DNA of 32,034 nt from Gynuella sp. Lineage in GTDB: Bacteria > Pseudomonadota > Gammaproteobacteria > Pseudomonadales > Natronospirillaceae. The DNA is taken from NCBI GenBank assembly GCA_028282465.1, contig JANQHX010000086.1, positions 1-32,034 of the forward strand, given 5' to 3'. The stretch's first letter is position 1. The number at the start of each line of letters is the position of its first letter. This document shows, piece after piece, positions 9,523 through 17,368 of this stretch. Both the position numbers and the translations under genes were made by a program. Below the pieces are notes generated by a model. The model was not told where the DNA came from, searched no databases, and saw only the letters and a list, made by a program, of their open reading frames with translations.

Positions 9523-10277
9523 ATCAGAGCCTCCAGGAACGGAGAACTACTGAACATATAAACGGTTGTTAGATTTTTCCCTTTAACATTAGAGGCTTCA
9601 ATGAAGGTATGTTGCGATGATCGGTATAACCAAGTTCCTCGATAATTCAATTCATGAACGTTAATTCTTTTAGGTTCTTTATTAACTATTTCTACTGCAG
9701 TTATATACAAGCCCCCAATCGACCAAGATTTTAGAGTATATGCGTCTACCAACCTGTCTTTGATTAATCCAACTTTCTGTTTTTGAATAAGTACAGGCCT
9801 TACACCTTGTTGTTTTTCTCGCCACTCTTCAGGAGCATATAGCTCTTGGGATGCCTCTCTTAATAGTTTAATGATGGCAGCAGATTTAGATAACGAGCTT
9901 TTGGCTTCTTCTTCTGCGATTTTCGTAATTTGATCCCGGGTATAAACCATGATTGTGTCACGATGGACAGCATCTGAAGCCGCAGAAAGATCTATAAAAA
10001 ATACTTCCTGGGTATTAAGATCTTGAATAGTTATCCGCTCGGGATTGAATGCACCTCGAGCTCTAAAGTAAAGAACGCCTCCTGCATTATCTACAATGAC
10101 TTTATTCGAAATTTCTGTGGGTAGCTCGACGGAAACCTGACGATCTTTGAATATCACCAACGTTTCTGAGTTAGGTGCTAAGGCTAACTTTAAAGGTCTA
10201 TTCTCATAGACAAAGCGTTCTGAGGCGGACGTTACAAAGGCTATTAACAGTAAAGTTATAGTGATGAGATATTTCAT
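9519..10277 (-). CDS. Conjugation core protein, PFL_4704 family (TraK/VirB9-like)
   Basis: This 252-residue exported protein fits TIGR03749 (PFL_4704). The signal peptide is MKYLITITLLLIAFVTSAS. The mature part is beta-rich, with the family-like FKDRQVSVELP and GVLYFRARGAF stretches, and ends with a second beta domain (residues about 165-252, including WSIGGLYITAVEIVN). In T4SS terms it takes the place of TraK/VirB9, the secretin-like outer-membrane core subunit that binds the VirB7-like lipoprotein and the VirB10-like protein. All three are encoded consecutively here. It overlaps its neighbours by four bases on both sides. Confidence 0.85.
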   Translation of the reverse strand: MKYLITITLLLIAFVTSASERFVYENRPLKLALAPNSETLVIFKDRQVSVELPTEISNKVIVDNAGGVLYFRARGAFNPERITIQDLNTQEVFFIDLSAASDAVHRDTIMVYTRDQITKIAEEEAKSSLSKSAAIIKLLREASQELYAPEEWREKQQGVRPVLIQKQKVGLIKDRLVDAYTLKSWSIGGLYITAVEIVNKEPKRINVHELNYRGTWLYRSSQHTFIEASNVKGKNLTTVYMFSSSPFLEALI

Positions 10278-10900
10278 AGTGGCTGACCTAATTCAATTTT
10301 TTCAGCAGGTGCATAATGACAGTCAATACCCAACCCCCAGGGGTTCAAGTTTTTATCAACATCGTATTCAGTAATATTCAACCAGTACCTTAGATTGATG
10401 TTTTTAACTTCTTTTCCAGAAATTTGTTCTTGTAGATTGTAATCCAGAGCAACAACCCATCGACCAGGGCCAATGGGTACAACACGATCGGGTAAATATC
10501 CATGCCCTTTCATGCTGTGCAGCTGCCGTGATCTGTTCAGTAGTTCACCTGAATCCATTTTCTTCGTTGCGACACTTTGTAAGTTATCTGAGCATGCAGG
10601 CGTGATAAACGCTTGATAGTTATAAATATTCAGTGGTGCTTCTTCATAGCCATCTTTAAGCCAATGATTGATGGCTGGCCAAATATGATCAGCAAAGGTA
10701 TATAAAAACGATTCGGGAATTTCCCCCACCTTTAATGTGACACCTTGGGATAAATCTGGTGGAATGTATAACCGCTTTTCATCGAGTGCTGTTGTCCAGC
10801 CTTTAACAGTGAACACCAGAGCCATCACTGAAATTCCTAACATGACGTAAAGCATTTTTACTTGTGAGCTTAGGTGTCTTACTGCATCTCTACTTTGCAT
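10274..10900 (-). CDS. Conjugation protein, PFL_4703 family (TraE/VirB8-like)
   Basis: A 208-residue bitopic inner-membrane protein of the PFL_4703 type (TIGR03746). It has a short cytoplasmic tail, one transmembrane helix (about residues 15-33) and a periplasmic domain with the family-like pattern PPDLSQG...FAYQ (here IPPDLSQGVTLKVGEIP...FLYTFADHIWPAIN). The architecture is that of TraE/VirB8 scaffold proteins. The ATG at 10900 overlaps the preceding gene by 11 bases and has AGGG 8 bases upstream. It sits directly before the VirB9- and VirB10-like genes, the usual order. Confidence 0.85.
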   Translation of the reverse strand: MQSRDAVRHLSSQVKMLYVMLGISVMALVFTVKGWTTALDEKRLYIPPDLSQGVTLKVGEIPESFLYTFADHIWPAINHWLKDGYEEAPLNIYNYQAFITPACSDNLQSVATKKMDSGELLNRSRQLHSMKGHGYLPDRVVPIGPGRWVVALDYNLQEQISGKEVKNINLRYWLNITEYDVDKNLNPWGLGIDCHYAPAEKIELGQPL

Positions 10901-11270
10901 CTCTGGACCCTATATCGAATAGTTGATCATCAATGATGAATTTTGATTGGTTTATGCGACCAAGCTTTTGCAATATAATTCTGAGCCTTACTTGATAGTA
11001 ACCAATACTTCTGCCCCGCTTAATTTTTGCCACGAGTTTAGTTCCCCAAAAAACCACGCCAATGGTAGAAATGATACTCATGCCAATTCCCATCATTGGC
11101 GAGCCAAATATCATCCAGCACAAAATGAGAAGTATGGGAATAGAAACCAACAATCCACTAACTGACAGAAAAACAAGTTCCGAAAGTGAAGCTCCCCTAA
11201 AAATTGCCGGCTCTTCATTCAGTCGGTGGGGCAACACCTCGTGTTGCCCTTTGTCTGAACCAGATGACAT
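10890..11270 (-). CDS. Conjugation membrane protein, TIGR03750 family (TraL-like)
   Basis: This 126-residue protein fits TIGR03750. The ATG at 11270 is used because it overlaps the pilin-like gene's stop by one base (TAATG). The longer frame to 11330 would run well into that gene. The N-terminal cytoplasmic part contains LPHRLNEEPAIFRGASLSE, typical of the family. Two adjacent transmembrane helices follow (about residues 33-80), then a basic tail with YYQVRLRI. It resembles TraL/VirB3-type proteins that work beside the VirB4 ATPase at the inner membrane. That comparison is based on size, topology and position. Confidence 0.82.
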   Translation of the reverse strand: MSSGSDKGQHEVLPHRLNEEPAIFRGASLSELVFLSVSGLLVSIPILLILCWMIFGSPMMGIGMSIISTIGVVFWGTKLVAKIKRGRSIGYYQVRLRIILQKLGRINQSKFIIDDQLFDIGSRDAK

Positions 11271-11641
11271 TAGATAACGCCTACTGCCTCGTTTAATAAG
11301 AAGGTTGATAGAAGCAACATAGCACCACATACAAAGGCATACAGGCCCACACTACCCCAATCTGGTTCTTTAGAGTTTCTAGCTTCATTAAATTTACTGA
11401 ACGTAATCCAAGCTGCCCATAAGAACAAAGCCGTCGAAATAAATAGAGCAACCACTTCCGCATTATCACCAAATAAGCCGCGTAAAAATGCTAAGTAGTC
11501 ACCAGAGCCCGCTGTGTATCCAGTGGGAGCTGTAGGGGTTGGTAAACCAACTGCAACAGCATTTTTTATTGAAGTGAACAATGCGAATGACGATACGAAA
11601 AGTACTCGCAGCATTGACATAGGTTTTTTAACAATTTTCAT
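11270..11641 (-). CDS. Pilin-like conjugation membrane protein, TIGR03745 family
   Basis: This 123-residue protein starts with a signal sequence ending near KNAVA. Two hydrophobic helices follow (about residues 60-78 and 95-118), separated by a short charged loop (FNEARNSKEPDW). This is the VirB2/TrbC pilin layout and fits TIGR03745. It is probably the conjugative pilus subunit or a close partner. AAAGGG lies about 9 bases before the ATG at 11641. A 22-base gap separates it from the TIGR03758 gene upstream, and it overlaps the next gene by one base. Which of the two small membrane proteins here is the major pilin cannot be settled from sequence alone. Confidence 0.8.
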   Translation of the reverse strand: MKIVKKPMSMLRVLFVSSFALFTSIKNAVAVGLPTPTAPTGYTAGSGDYLAFLRGLFGDNAEVVALFISTALFLWAAWITFSKFNEARNSKEPDWGSVGLYAFVCGAMLLLSTFLLNEAVGVI

Positions 11642-11663
11642 TTTTCTTTTCCCTTTCTAAGTT

Positions 11664-11909
11664 TTATCTAACGAAATACAGTCCGGCGGTGACTATCATC
11701 CCTACTCGAACAACACCCATAAGCAGATCGTGGAAGTCAATACCACCACCCGCCCAGGACCTAATATTCCCATACGCAGACCAGCCAGCCCACAACAGGA
11801 GAAATGATCCAAAAATCAATCCAAATGTCAGTCTCCACTCTCCAGGTAATGTGCCCGAAGCAGCGCCTCCAGTGGCTACTTGAAATGCTGTAATTTGATC
11901 GCCGTTCAT
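11664..11909 (-). CDS. Small conjugation membrane protein, TIGR03758 (PFL_4701) family
   Basis: An 81-residue protein with no obvious cleaved signal. It carries two hydrophobic segments (about residues 26-46 and 60-79) flanking a polar loop with WAGGGIDFHDLL. The pattern with WRLTFGLIFGSFLLLWAGW fits the PFL_4701 family (TIGR03758). The ATG at 11909 overlaps the RAQPRD stop by four bases, and GGGG lies about 10 bases upstream. It is one of a pair of adjacent two-helix proteins typical of GI-type systems. A role in pilus assembly is inferred. Confidence 0.8.
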   Translation of the reverse strand: MNGDQITAFQVATGGAASGTLPGEWRLTFGLIFGSFLLLWAGWSAYGNIRSWAGGGIDFHDLLMGVVRVGMIVTAGLYFVR

Positions 11910-12208
11910 ATATTTTTTGCCCCAAAAGATTCAATTTTTTTTAGCGCATTTGCTTTTTGGTTTTCAAAGCTTTGATGAGCATTGATGATGTCTCTAACTG
12001 CTTCTAAATCCGAAATTAAGGCATCCCAATTAACCCATATTTCACCTTTTGGTTGAGCGGTTCCCTTTCCTTTATTTGCCATTTCTATAAGGACACCAAT
12101 ATCCTCATAAATTTTTTTAAGATATTGGTCTTCAATGGATTCAGGGCCACGTGACAAAGTGGTAACACTGACTAGTAGCAATGTAATAAATGTAAGAATA
12201 ACTTTCAT
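11906..12208 (-). CDS. RAQPRD-family integrative conjugative element protein
   Basis: This 100-residue exported protein is in the place of the RAQPRD family (TIGR01690) and fits its pattern. A signal peptide (MKVILTFITLLLVSVTTLS) is followed by a helical N-terminus (YLKKIYEDIGVLIEMANKG), then a segment with WVNWDALISDLEAVRDIINAH matching the family's Y..L..DL..I..GI region. It is likely periplasmic, and the biochemical role is unknown. AAGGGG lies 6 bases before the ATG at 12208, but the sequence around it folds into a hairpin (see the entry at 12213). A 76-base gap precedes it, the largest inside the transfer operon, so it opens a translational block. Confidence 0.75.
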   Translation of the reverse strand: MKVILTFITLLLVSVTTLSRGPESIEDQYLKKIYEDIGVLIEMANKGKGTAQPKGEIWVNWDALISDLEAVRDIINAHQSFENQKANALKKIESFGAKNI

Positions 12209-12212
12209 AGCT

Positions 12213-12251
12213 AACCCCTTTTTTAAGTATTATGTTCTTCAAAATGGGGTT
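12213..12251 (-). promoter_or_regulatory. Hairpin covering the RAQPRD ribosome binding site
   Basis: On the minus strand, AACCCC at 12251-12246 pairs with GGGGTT at 12218-12213. Inside this, TTTT pairs with AAAA and AAG with CTT, separated by single mismatches, around a nine-base loop. The GGGG of the 3' arm is the Shine-Dalgarno sequence of the RAQPRD gene, so the fold would hide it. No T-run follows, so it does not look like a terminator. Translational control is inferred. Confidence 0.5.
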
Positions 12252-12284
12252 GAATAAGTAGGTAATATATTTTGAATAAAAATA

Positions 12285-13001
12285 TTAAAGATACTTTTTG
12301 AGTTTTTCGAAATAGGTTCTTAAAGCAAAGGCAACTGCTAATGAGAATGGTAGAATTATATATACAGGATTAATCTTCTCAGGCCATGCTAAGTAAACCA
12401 TAAAAGTTAGAATAAGAAGCGGCTTAATACTTATTTTAGCAATATTGAATACCATAGAACTTTCTCGACCACCGCCTGCCTTCCGAAGGTCTCTCTCAAC
12501 TAAACCATCGGTAACAGCGACCAAGCAAACAAGAATGAGTAGTGGTAAAGATAAGAATATCACAAGAATTCTAATAAAGAATATTTTAGTTACATTAGAA
12601 CTTATACCGGATATAAGATAAAATTGGTTGTCTATTTTATCATTTATAAATGACCCAGATTTTATTATCGCAACACCCAAATATTCCAAGGTTAGTTTAG
12701 TGTATTTGTTTTCAAATGCTCTCGAGTATAGCCATGCTGGGTACTTCTTGATGCTGTCATTAGCAATAATAAATGCATGGCTATTTAGGTTTCTTTCGAT
12801 ATTACCATACTCATAATTCAAAACTTCTTGACTGTGAGCTATGCCCTGATCTTTCCAAATAGTTAATACGCCAATGTACTCGACAAAAATTGAAATAAGT
12901 AAGGAGAATATAAGAATAAAAAACCATGAAATTAATCCACCAACAAAAAAAGAGACTAAACTTTTTTTCTTAGTTCTAGCGTCTGTATTTTGAGTTGTCA
13001 C
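12285..13001 (-). CDS. Conjugation membrane protein, PFL_4697 family (TIGR03747)
   Basis: This 238-residue integral membrane protein has about four hydrophobic helices (residues near 17-38, 140-165, 188-205 and 212-230), with a soluble loop of about 100 residues between the first two. This layout matches the PFL_4697 family (TIGR03747), whose gene nearly always follows traD in GI-type elements. The recognisable motif VAVTDGLVERDLRKAGGGRESS lies in the loop after the second helix. The start is a GTG at 13001, one base after the traD stop, with GGAG 8 bases upstream. The role is probably linked to the coupling protein and is not established. Confidence 0.82.
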   Translation of the reverse strand: MTTQNTDARTKKKSLVSFFVGGLISWFFILIFSLLISIFVEYIGVLTIWKDQGIAHSQEVLNYEYGNIERNLNSHAFIIANDSIKKYPAWLYSRAFENKYTKLTLEYLGVAIIKSGSFINDKIDNQFYLISGISSNVTKIFFIRILVIFLSLPLLILVCLVAVTDGLVERDLRKAGGGRESSMVFNIAKISIKPLLILTFMVYLAWPEKINPVYIILPFSLAVAFALRTYFEKLKKYL

Positions 13002-13002
13002 C

Positions 13003-15021
13003 CTAATAACTCCATATGGTATTACTTTGGTATTTTTCTCTCATTAGTGACATCATTTCTCGAAGATCATTTGGAAGTTCATCGTCATCGCACTTTGAAG
13101 GTAATGGTATTCGTATTTTAGAAAGTCTATTTCCATTAGAAAGTACGAAGGCTTGTCCTATAGGTAGTGACACAATGTCACTAGGGCTTATCATATCTAC
13201 TTTTTCAGTAGAAATACGGTCTTCGTTTCTAGATTGGAACCCTACAATGTCCTGACCAACTGAATCATTCACCCCTGATACTGCCATTATTGTATTCACA
13301 TTAACTTTAGGAAGTTTAGAGGTGAGCACTCTAGCTGTGTCTTCATCTTGTACTCTAAGCATGATCGTCTGACCAATATTCCCTTTAATTTGACCAGCAC
13401 CTCTATCGCTTCCCATTCCTATTGCAATATCAGAATCAGTTTGTGTATAAAGGGTTAACCAGTAGCCAGCGCCACCTGATTTATTCACCAAAGGTACAAA
13501 CCTAGGACCTAACAAATCATTAAATTCATCACCATGTATGCAAACCGTTTTTCGTGGCGCTTCTTCGGGCATTCCCGTAAAAGTTCCATGTTTAAATATA
13601 TGTCCAGCGTAGGATGTCAGGTCGGCGAAAGCTGCTTCACCGACGACTTTTGCAACCTCAGGTTCAGAGAGAGCATCTAAACCAAAATAGACAATACCAC
13701 CTCTTCGAATGATTGAAGGCCAATCGAGAATTTTTCGTTTGTCATTTTTATTGGCAAAATCTGGCGATATCAGTTCACCGACTTTTCCGGTAACAAGCTT
13801 ATCCAATAATGGCATAACCTGAATGGTTAGCTTACTGTAATATTCGTTACCGAAAGACATGGCGACTTGAAGTGACTTTACGATGTCATCAGACAAATGA
13901 TTATCAGAAATATAAATAAGAAGAGAGTTTATATATTTTTTATTCGGTTTTTGACTATCAAAGCCAGAAGATAAGGACGCAAGTGCAGACTCATTACCGC
14001 TATCAATAATGACTTTTTCACAATATTTGAGAGTAATCTCCGGAAGATCAGATAGATTATCTCTAATGGATTTGTAGGTCACTTTATAACCCATTTTATA
14101 ACACATAACTGCAATTAGATTTACAAATAACCATGCAAACTCTTTGAATGCAGCACTATCCCCCGAGTCCGGTAAACCTCCAGTTACTCTTGAGGGTATT
14201 TCTGTAATTCTTCCAAAGTTACCTATTGCTGAATATCGACATGAATTCTCAGGGTCACCTAAATTAAAAACATAAAAATCATCGATCTTATTATTCCTTT
14301 CTGCTTCTACATACATTCTTTTTAAAAGGTCGGCATCACCCTTAGGATCAAACACGATGACGCATTTTGAGCTGTCATATATGTCCTGAGTGATGAGCGT
14401 TTCCGCAAGCCTGCTCTTCCCTACCCTTGTTGTACCATAGACCACCATATGACCCGGCCTACCTGAAGAGGGAATAAACTGTGGTTTTTCATCTATAGCG
14501 CCGACTCCATGTAACAAAGGATTTCCGCCGACATCAGGTAGTTTTCTGTAAGGATTAAATGGTATATCCAAAGTTACTAATTGAATGAAGCGTCTTAAAA
14601 CTGGATTCTCCGACCACTCAAACTCTTTTGATCTAATCCAATGCCAAAATTTACTATGCATAACATAGTCTTCTGCACCTGATTGAATTGCATGGTACAG
14701 CCGAGTTGTATGTTTTTCTGTCCATAAAAACCCCTTTCCTATGAATAACCCATGTTTAGATTTAGGTATTTTTGTTGACTTTAACGTATACTTTTTAAGG
14801 GTTTTAATATTCTTTTGATATCTCCAGACATAATAAGCTTGCCTTGACCTCGAAATAGATACGTAAGCAAATACAGCAATGAATGCCCATTTAGTTGTTC
14901 CAGACAGCATTAAGGTTTCTGGTAAATATATTGCGAAAAGAATAGCCGCACCACTGACAACCACAGTGTATATTTCAAACTTAGGACGAAGAAGGTTTTC
15001 TACTAAATATTCATTTGTCAT
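13003..15021 (-). CDS. traD: Type IV coupling protein TraD (SXT_TraD-type)
   Basis: A 672-residue coupling ATPase that brings the relaxase-DNA complex to the secretion channel. The ATG at 15021 is preferred over 15042. It lies two bases after the upstream stop and has GGA 9 bases before it, while 15042 has no Shine-Dalgarno and overlaps. Two N-terminal membrane helices (about residues 17-50) are followed by a TraD/TraG ATPase domain. Walker A GTTRVGKS has its Lys at residue 202. The nearby VIVFDPKGD is the Walker B-like strand of TraD proteins. HGDEF has its Asp at 498. The TYTQTDSDI segment near residue 525 matches the conserved SQ/TQ sensor region. The family is the one used by SXT and GI elements (TIGR03743). 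Confidence 0.94.
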   Translation of the reverse strand: MTNEYLVENLLRPKFEIYTVVVSGAAILFAIYLPETLMLSGTTKWAFIAVFAYVSISRSRQAYYVWRYQKNIKTLKKYTLKSTKIPKSKHGLFIGKGFLWTEKHTTRLYHAIQSGAEDYVMHSKFWHWIRSKEFEWSENPVLRRFIQLVTLDIPFNPYRKLPDVGGNPLLHGVGAIDEKPQFIPSSGRPGHMVVYGTTRVGKSRLAETLITQDIYDSSKCVIVFDPKGDADLLKRMYVEAERNNKIDDFYVFNLGDPENSCRYSAIGNFGRITEIPSRVTGGLPDSGDSAAFKEFAWLFVNLIAVMCYKMGYKVTYKSIRDNLSDLPEITLKYCEKVIIDSGNESALASLSSGFDSQKPNKKYINSLLIYISDNHLSDDIVKSLQVAMSFGNEYYSKLTIQVMPLLDKLVTGKVGELISPDFANKNDKRKILDWPSIIRRGGIVYFGLDALSEPEVAKVVGEAAFADLTSYAGHIFKHGTFTGMPEEAPRKTVCIHGDEFNDLLGPRFVPLVNKSGGAGYWLTLYTQTDSDIAIGMGSDRGAGQIKGNIGQTIMLRVQDEDTARVLTSKLPKVNVNTIMAVSGVNDSVGQDIVGFQSRNEDRISTEKVDMISPSDIVSLPIGQAFVLSNGNRLSKIRIPLPSKCDDDELPNDLREMMSLMREKYQSNTIWSY

Positions 15022-15023
15022 GA

Positions 15024-15551
15024 TTATTGTTCCATTCCCCATTTTGAAACTAACACCGGGTATCTTTTTATTTCAAATTCAGCAGCGATTGTGTCTATAG
15101 GAGATGGATACAACACTAGATCGCCAGCTATTTCTTGTAAAACTGACAACTCTTCTTTGCTTCCGACATTGTTCACGATTCCTATTGCATTAAGTTCTTT
15201 TAAGGCATTCTTGCGATGTTTTAACCATTTAATGGAATACTCATCATAACCAATTATAAATATTGGACTAACCGCCCACACCCGCCCTGTTTTATTGGTT
15301 TCCAGTGGTCCTAATGTCATGCCGTTAGTAACCACTGGAAAGACTGTAGGTGGTGAAAAACCACGAGCATTTCGTTTCGCTTCATTTATCGCTAGCATAA
15401 TCGCGTCTTCTCCTGACATGGCATTAATAGCACCATTGATCACTGAGTGAGTGTTACCTGAATCATAAATTACAATTAGGTTGTCCGAAGCCATGCTTAT
15501 GGATCCAAATAATGACAAGAGAAATATTGCGTTTAATTTTTTTACCCACAT
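15024..15551 (-). CDS. ICE conjugation protein, PFL_4695 family
   Basis: A 175-residue exported protein of the PFL_4695 family (TIGR03765). The ATG at 15551 gives MWVKKLNAIFLLSLFGSISMAS, a normal signal peptide, and overlaps the transglycosylase stop by 10 bases. The longer frame to 15632 adds 27 unlikely residues. The mature protein has LIVIYDSGNTHSVINGAI at its start and FPVVTNGMTLGPL in the middle, both characteristic of the family, and ends with a segment (EFEIKRYPVLVSKWGMEQ) typical of thioredoxin-like/TrbC folds. It lies directly before traD. Periplasmic location is inferred; the function is unknown. Confidence 0.85.
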   Translation of the reverse strand: MWVKKLNAIFLLSLFGSISMASDNLIVIYDSGNTHSVINGAINAMSGEDAIMLAINEAKRNARGFSPPTVFPVVTNGMTLGPLETNKTGRVWAVSPIFIIGYDEYSIKWLKHRKNALKELNAIGIVNNVGSKEELSVLQEIAGDLVLYPSPIDTIAAEFEIKRYPVLVSKWGMEQ

Positions 15552-16057
15552 GTTTTTATAACCTGTTTCTGGTATTCCAAAGATCTGTGACCGCCAGCAG
15601 GATAATGATAATAGCCAGCGGCCTCTAACCATGATGAAGATTTCTTTGACTGCTCTTTCAAATACCTAGCCCCGTAATCTAAATTAAAATGAGGATCCAG
15701 TAACAGAAATGGATCTTTAACTATCGACTTATGTGATCGCCACAGTATTTGCATTAGGCCAATTGCAATTGTCTCGGTTTTATCCAGTGCTCTACTTAAC
15801 TCGAGTTCGCACTCTTTCTTAGAATCACAAAAATGTGCCCTTCCATTAATGTTTAACACCCATGGCCAAGGTATTACTGAATAACCGACTGAACGTCTAC
15901 TTTCAACCAAGGCTACGCAGTAGAGAATTTCTACGGGTATTGAATATTTTTTCCCATAGCTTAAGTAAACTGGAGGCATTTCATTAGCTAAGCAGCTACC
16001 GACCAGCAGTAAGATTGACAGACTTAATTGTGTTACCTTCTTGATAAAATATTTCAC
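15542..16057 (-). CDS. Conjugation lytic transglycosylase (SLT family)
   Basis: A 171-residue specialised lytic transglycosylase that would open peptidoglycan for the transfer channel. The GTG at 16057 is preferred over the GTG at 16066 because AGGTGG sits 5 bases upstream and the protein then begins MKYFIKKV with a good signal peptide ending near SCLA. The catalytic Glu is E52 in ALVESRRS. The family's AIGLMQI motif lies at 98-104, and the NLDYGARYLKEQ helix near 130 and AAGYYHYP near 150 complete the SLT fold. Two Cys (CDSKKEC) sit in the insert. It overlaps the upstream PFL_4693-type gene by 62 bases, the longest overlap in the operon. Confidence 0.9.
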   Translation of the reverse strand: MKYFIKKVTQLSLSILLLVGSCLANEMPPVYLSYGKKYSIPVEILYCVALVESRRSVGYSVIPWPWVLNINGRAHFCDSKKECELELSRALDKTETIAIGLMQILWRSHKSIVKDPFLLLDPHFNLDYGARYLKEQSKKSSSWLEAAGYYHYPAGGHRSLEYQKQVIKTCG

Positions 16058-16769
16058 CCGTACCACCTACTTTCATAAACCTATTATGGGTACCATTGTC
16101 ATGGTTTATCGTAATTTTTCCTGAACTGACCATTTCAACTGGAATCTCTTTGTCTGATGCCCATTGCATTAACCCTTGATCAGATTCGGCTTGTTTTACG
16201 TAAATATCAATACCATTCATATTTCCATTAGATAAAGATGCGACCATAGTATTTAATAGAGGTTTGCAACCTGCACAAGACACATTAAAGAACACAATAA
16301 ATCGCCCGAAGAACATCTTTCCTGAATTGAAAACACCTTCCACACCTGAAGAAAACATTTCTATTTCTGTTTTTTTCTGTGTATAGCCTGGTAATAGGCT
16401 AGTATCAATCAACTGTTGGCCTTGATTTACTTTCAGAGCTTCATCTGTGAACATTCGAGCGAAAGCAGTTTCTCGATCTATGCGATTTTTTTCCATTTTT
16501 GCTGCAAGGTTAGCGTAGTATCTCATTTCATCATCAGATTCAGCCATTTGGCCCAAAACAATGTATGGTTCTAAATGGTTCCACCAAATTCCTGCGGGTC
16601 CATTCATTAGTGAAAGGTACTTTTCAGATTCTTCTTTATTTAAGTTCCAATTGCTCATTAGTTCATTCACGTCAGACTCAAATTCATTGTCTATAACTTC
16701 TGTATCAATTGAATTCTGTGAAAATGAAAAAATAGGGAGTGCAGTTAAAATGATAAGTGCAAATCTCAT
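15996..16769 (-). CDS. ICE conjugation protein, PFL_4693 family (thioredoxin-like)
   Basis: This 257-residue exported protein matches the PFL_4693 family (TIGR03759). A signal peptide is followed by the characteristic WNLNKEESEKYLSLMNGPAG segment (residues 41-60, equivalent to the family's W.L...E..RY..LM.GP.G) and by DEMRYYANLAAKME. The C-terminal half has a thioredoxin-like strand and a CxxC motif (Cys165-Ala-Gly-Cys168), then DIYVKQAESDQGLMQWA. A thiol redox role in the periplasm, for example helping the Cys-rich PFL_4710-type protein fold, is a reasonable inference but not shown. It overlaps the previous gene by four bases. Confidence 0.85.
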   Translation of the reverse strand: MRFALIILTALPIFSFSQNSIDTEVIDNEFESDVNELMSNWNLNKEESEKYLSLMNGPAGIWWNHLEPYIVLGQMAESDDEMRYYANLAAKMEKNRIDRETAFARMFTDEALKVNQGQQLIDTSLLPGYTQKKTEIEMFSSGVEGVFNSGKMFFGRFIVFFNVSCAGCKPLLNTMVASLSNGNMNGIDIYVKQAESDQGLMQWASDKEIPVEMVSSGKITINHDNGTHNRFMKVGGTGEIFYQEGNTIKSVNLTAGR

Positions 16770-17368
16770 AGTGGCATCCGATGAGTAGATTTTGATTCAA
16801 AGTGAATAAACTCAATTTCGCTATTTGGCTTATCTATAATGACTTGCCAATCCATATAGATGCCTCCACTTTCAACAGACACTAGTTCACCTTGAGATAC
16901 CTCTAATACAACATAAGGTGTGCTACCCCATGAATTATATGAATCGTATCGAAATGGAAGTTCTACTGTCTTTATCGTTCTTGACTTCTGTCGTTGAACC
17001 GCGACTTTCTGCTGTTTCCGAATACTGGCCAGTTCTGCTATCGCCTTTGAGTTTTCTGAAATCTTTTGATTAAGGGGCTGATACTGTTTTTGGATCTCAA
17101 GTAAACTTTTTTCCAACGTACCAATTCGTGTTGAAAGACTTTTATTGCTGTCGAGGCTCTTTTGTATACCGGTTTTTAATTGGTCCATTAAGCTCGATAT
17201 GTTGTCTAGGCTGTTGGACATTCTAGCCATTTCATTGGTCTCTGGTAAGATGTCTGATGGAGTTGTAATCAAACTACCTTCATTTATGTGATCTTCAGAA
17301 ATATAGAAATAGACACCTACTCCACCAAAAAGAAGAACTGGGAGTATGATTACAGCCAACCTTTTCAT
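16766..17368 (-). CDS. Coiled-coil bitopic membrane protein of transfer operon
   Basis: A 200-residue protein with one N-terminal membrane helix (about residues 5-25), then a long coiled coil (about 45-125, heptad-rich with LKTGIQKSL and LEKSLLEIQKQ), a basic stretch (RKQQKVAVQRQKSR) and a small C-terminal domain with WQVIIDKPNSEIEFIHF. The ATG overlaps the pilL stop by one base (TAATG), with GGAGAG 8 bases upstream, and the gene's own stop overlaps the PFL_4693-type gene by four bases. Small coiled-coil proteins of this kind often follow pilL in GI-type clusters. I cannot name the family. A periplasmic scaffold role is inferred from layout. Confidence 0.68.
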   Translation of the reverse strand: MKRLAVIILPVLLFGGVGVYFYISEDHINEGSLITTPSDILPETNEMARMSNSLDNISSLMDQLKTGIQKSLDSNKSLSTRIGTLEKSLLEIQKQYQPLNQKISENSKAIAELASIRKQQKVAVQRQKSRTIKTVELPFRYDSYNSWGSTPYVVLEVSQGELVSVESGGIYMDWQVIIDKPNSEIEFIHFESKSTHRMPL

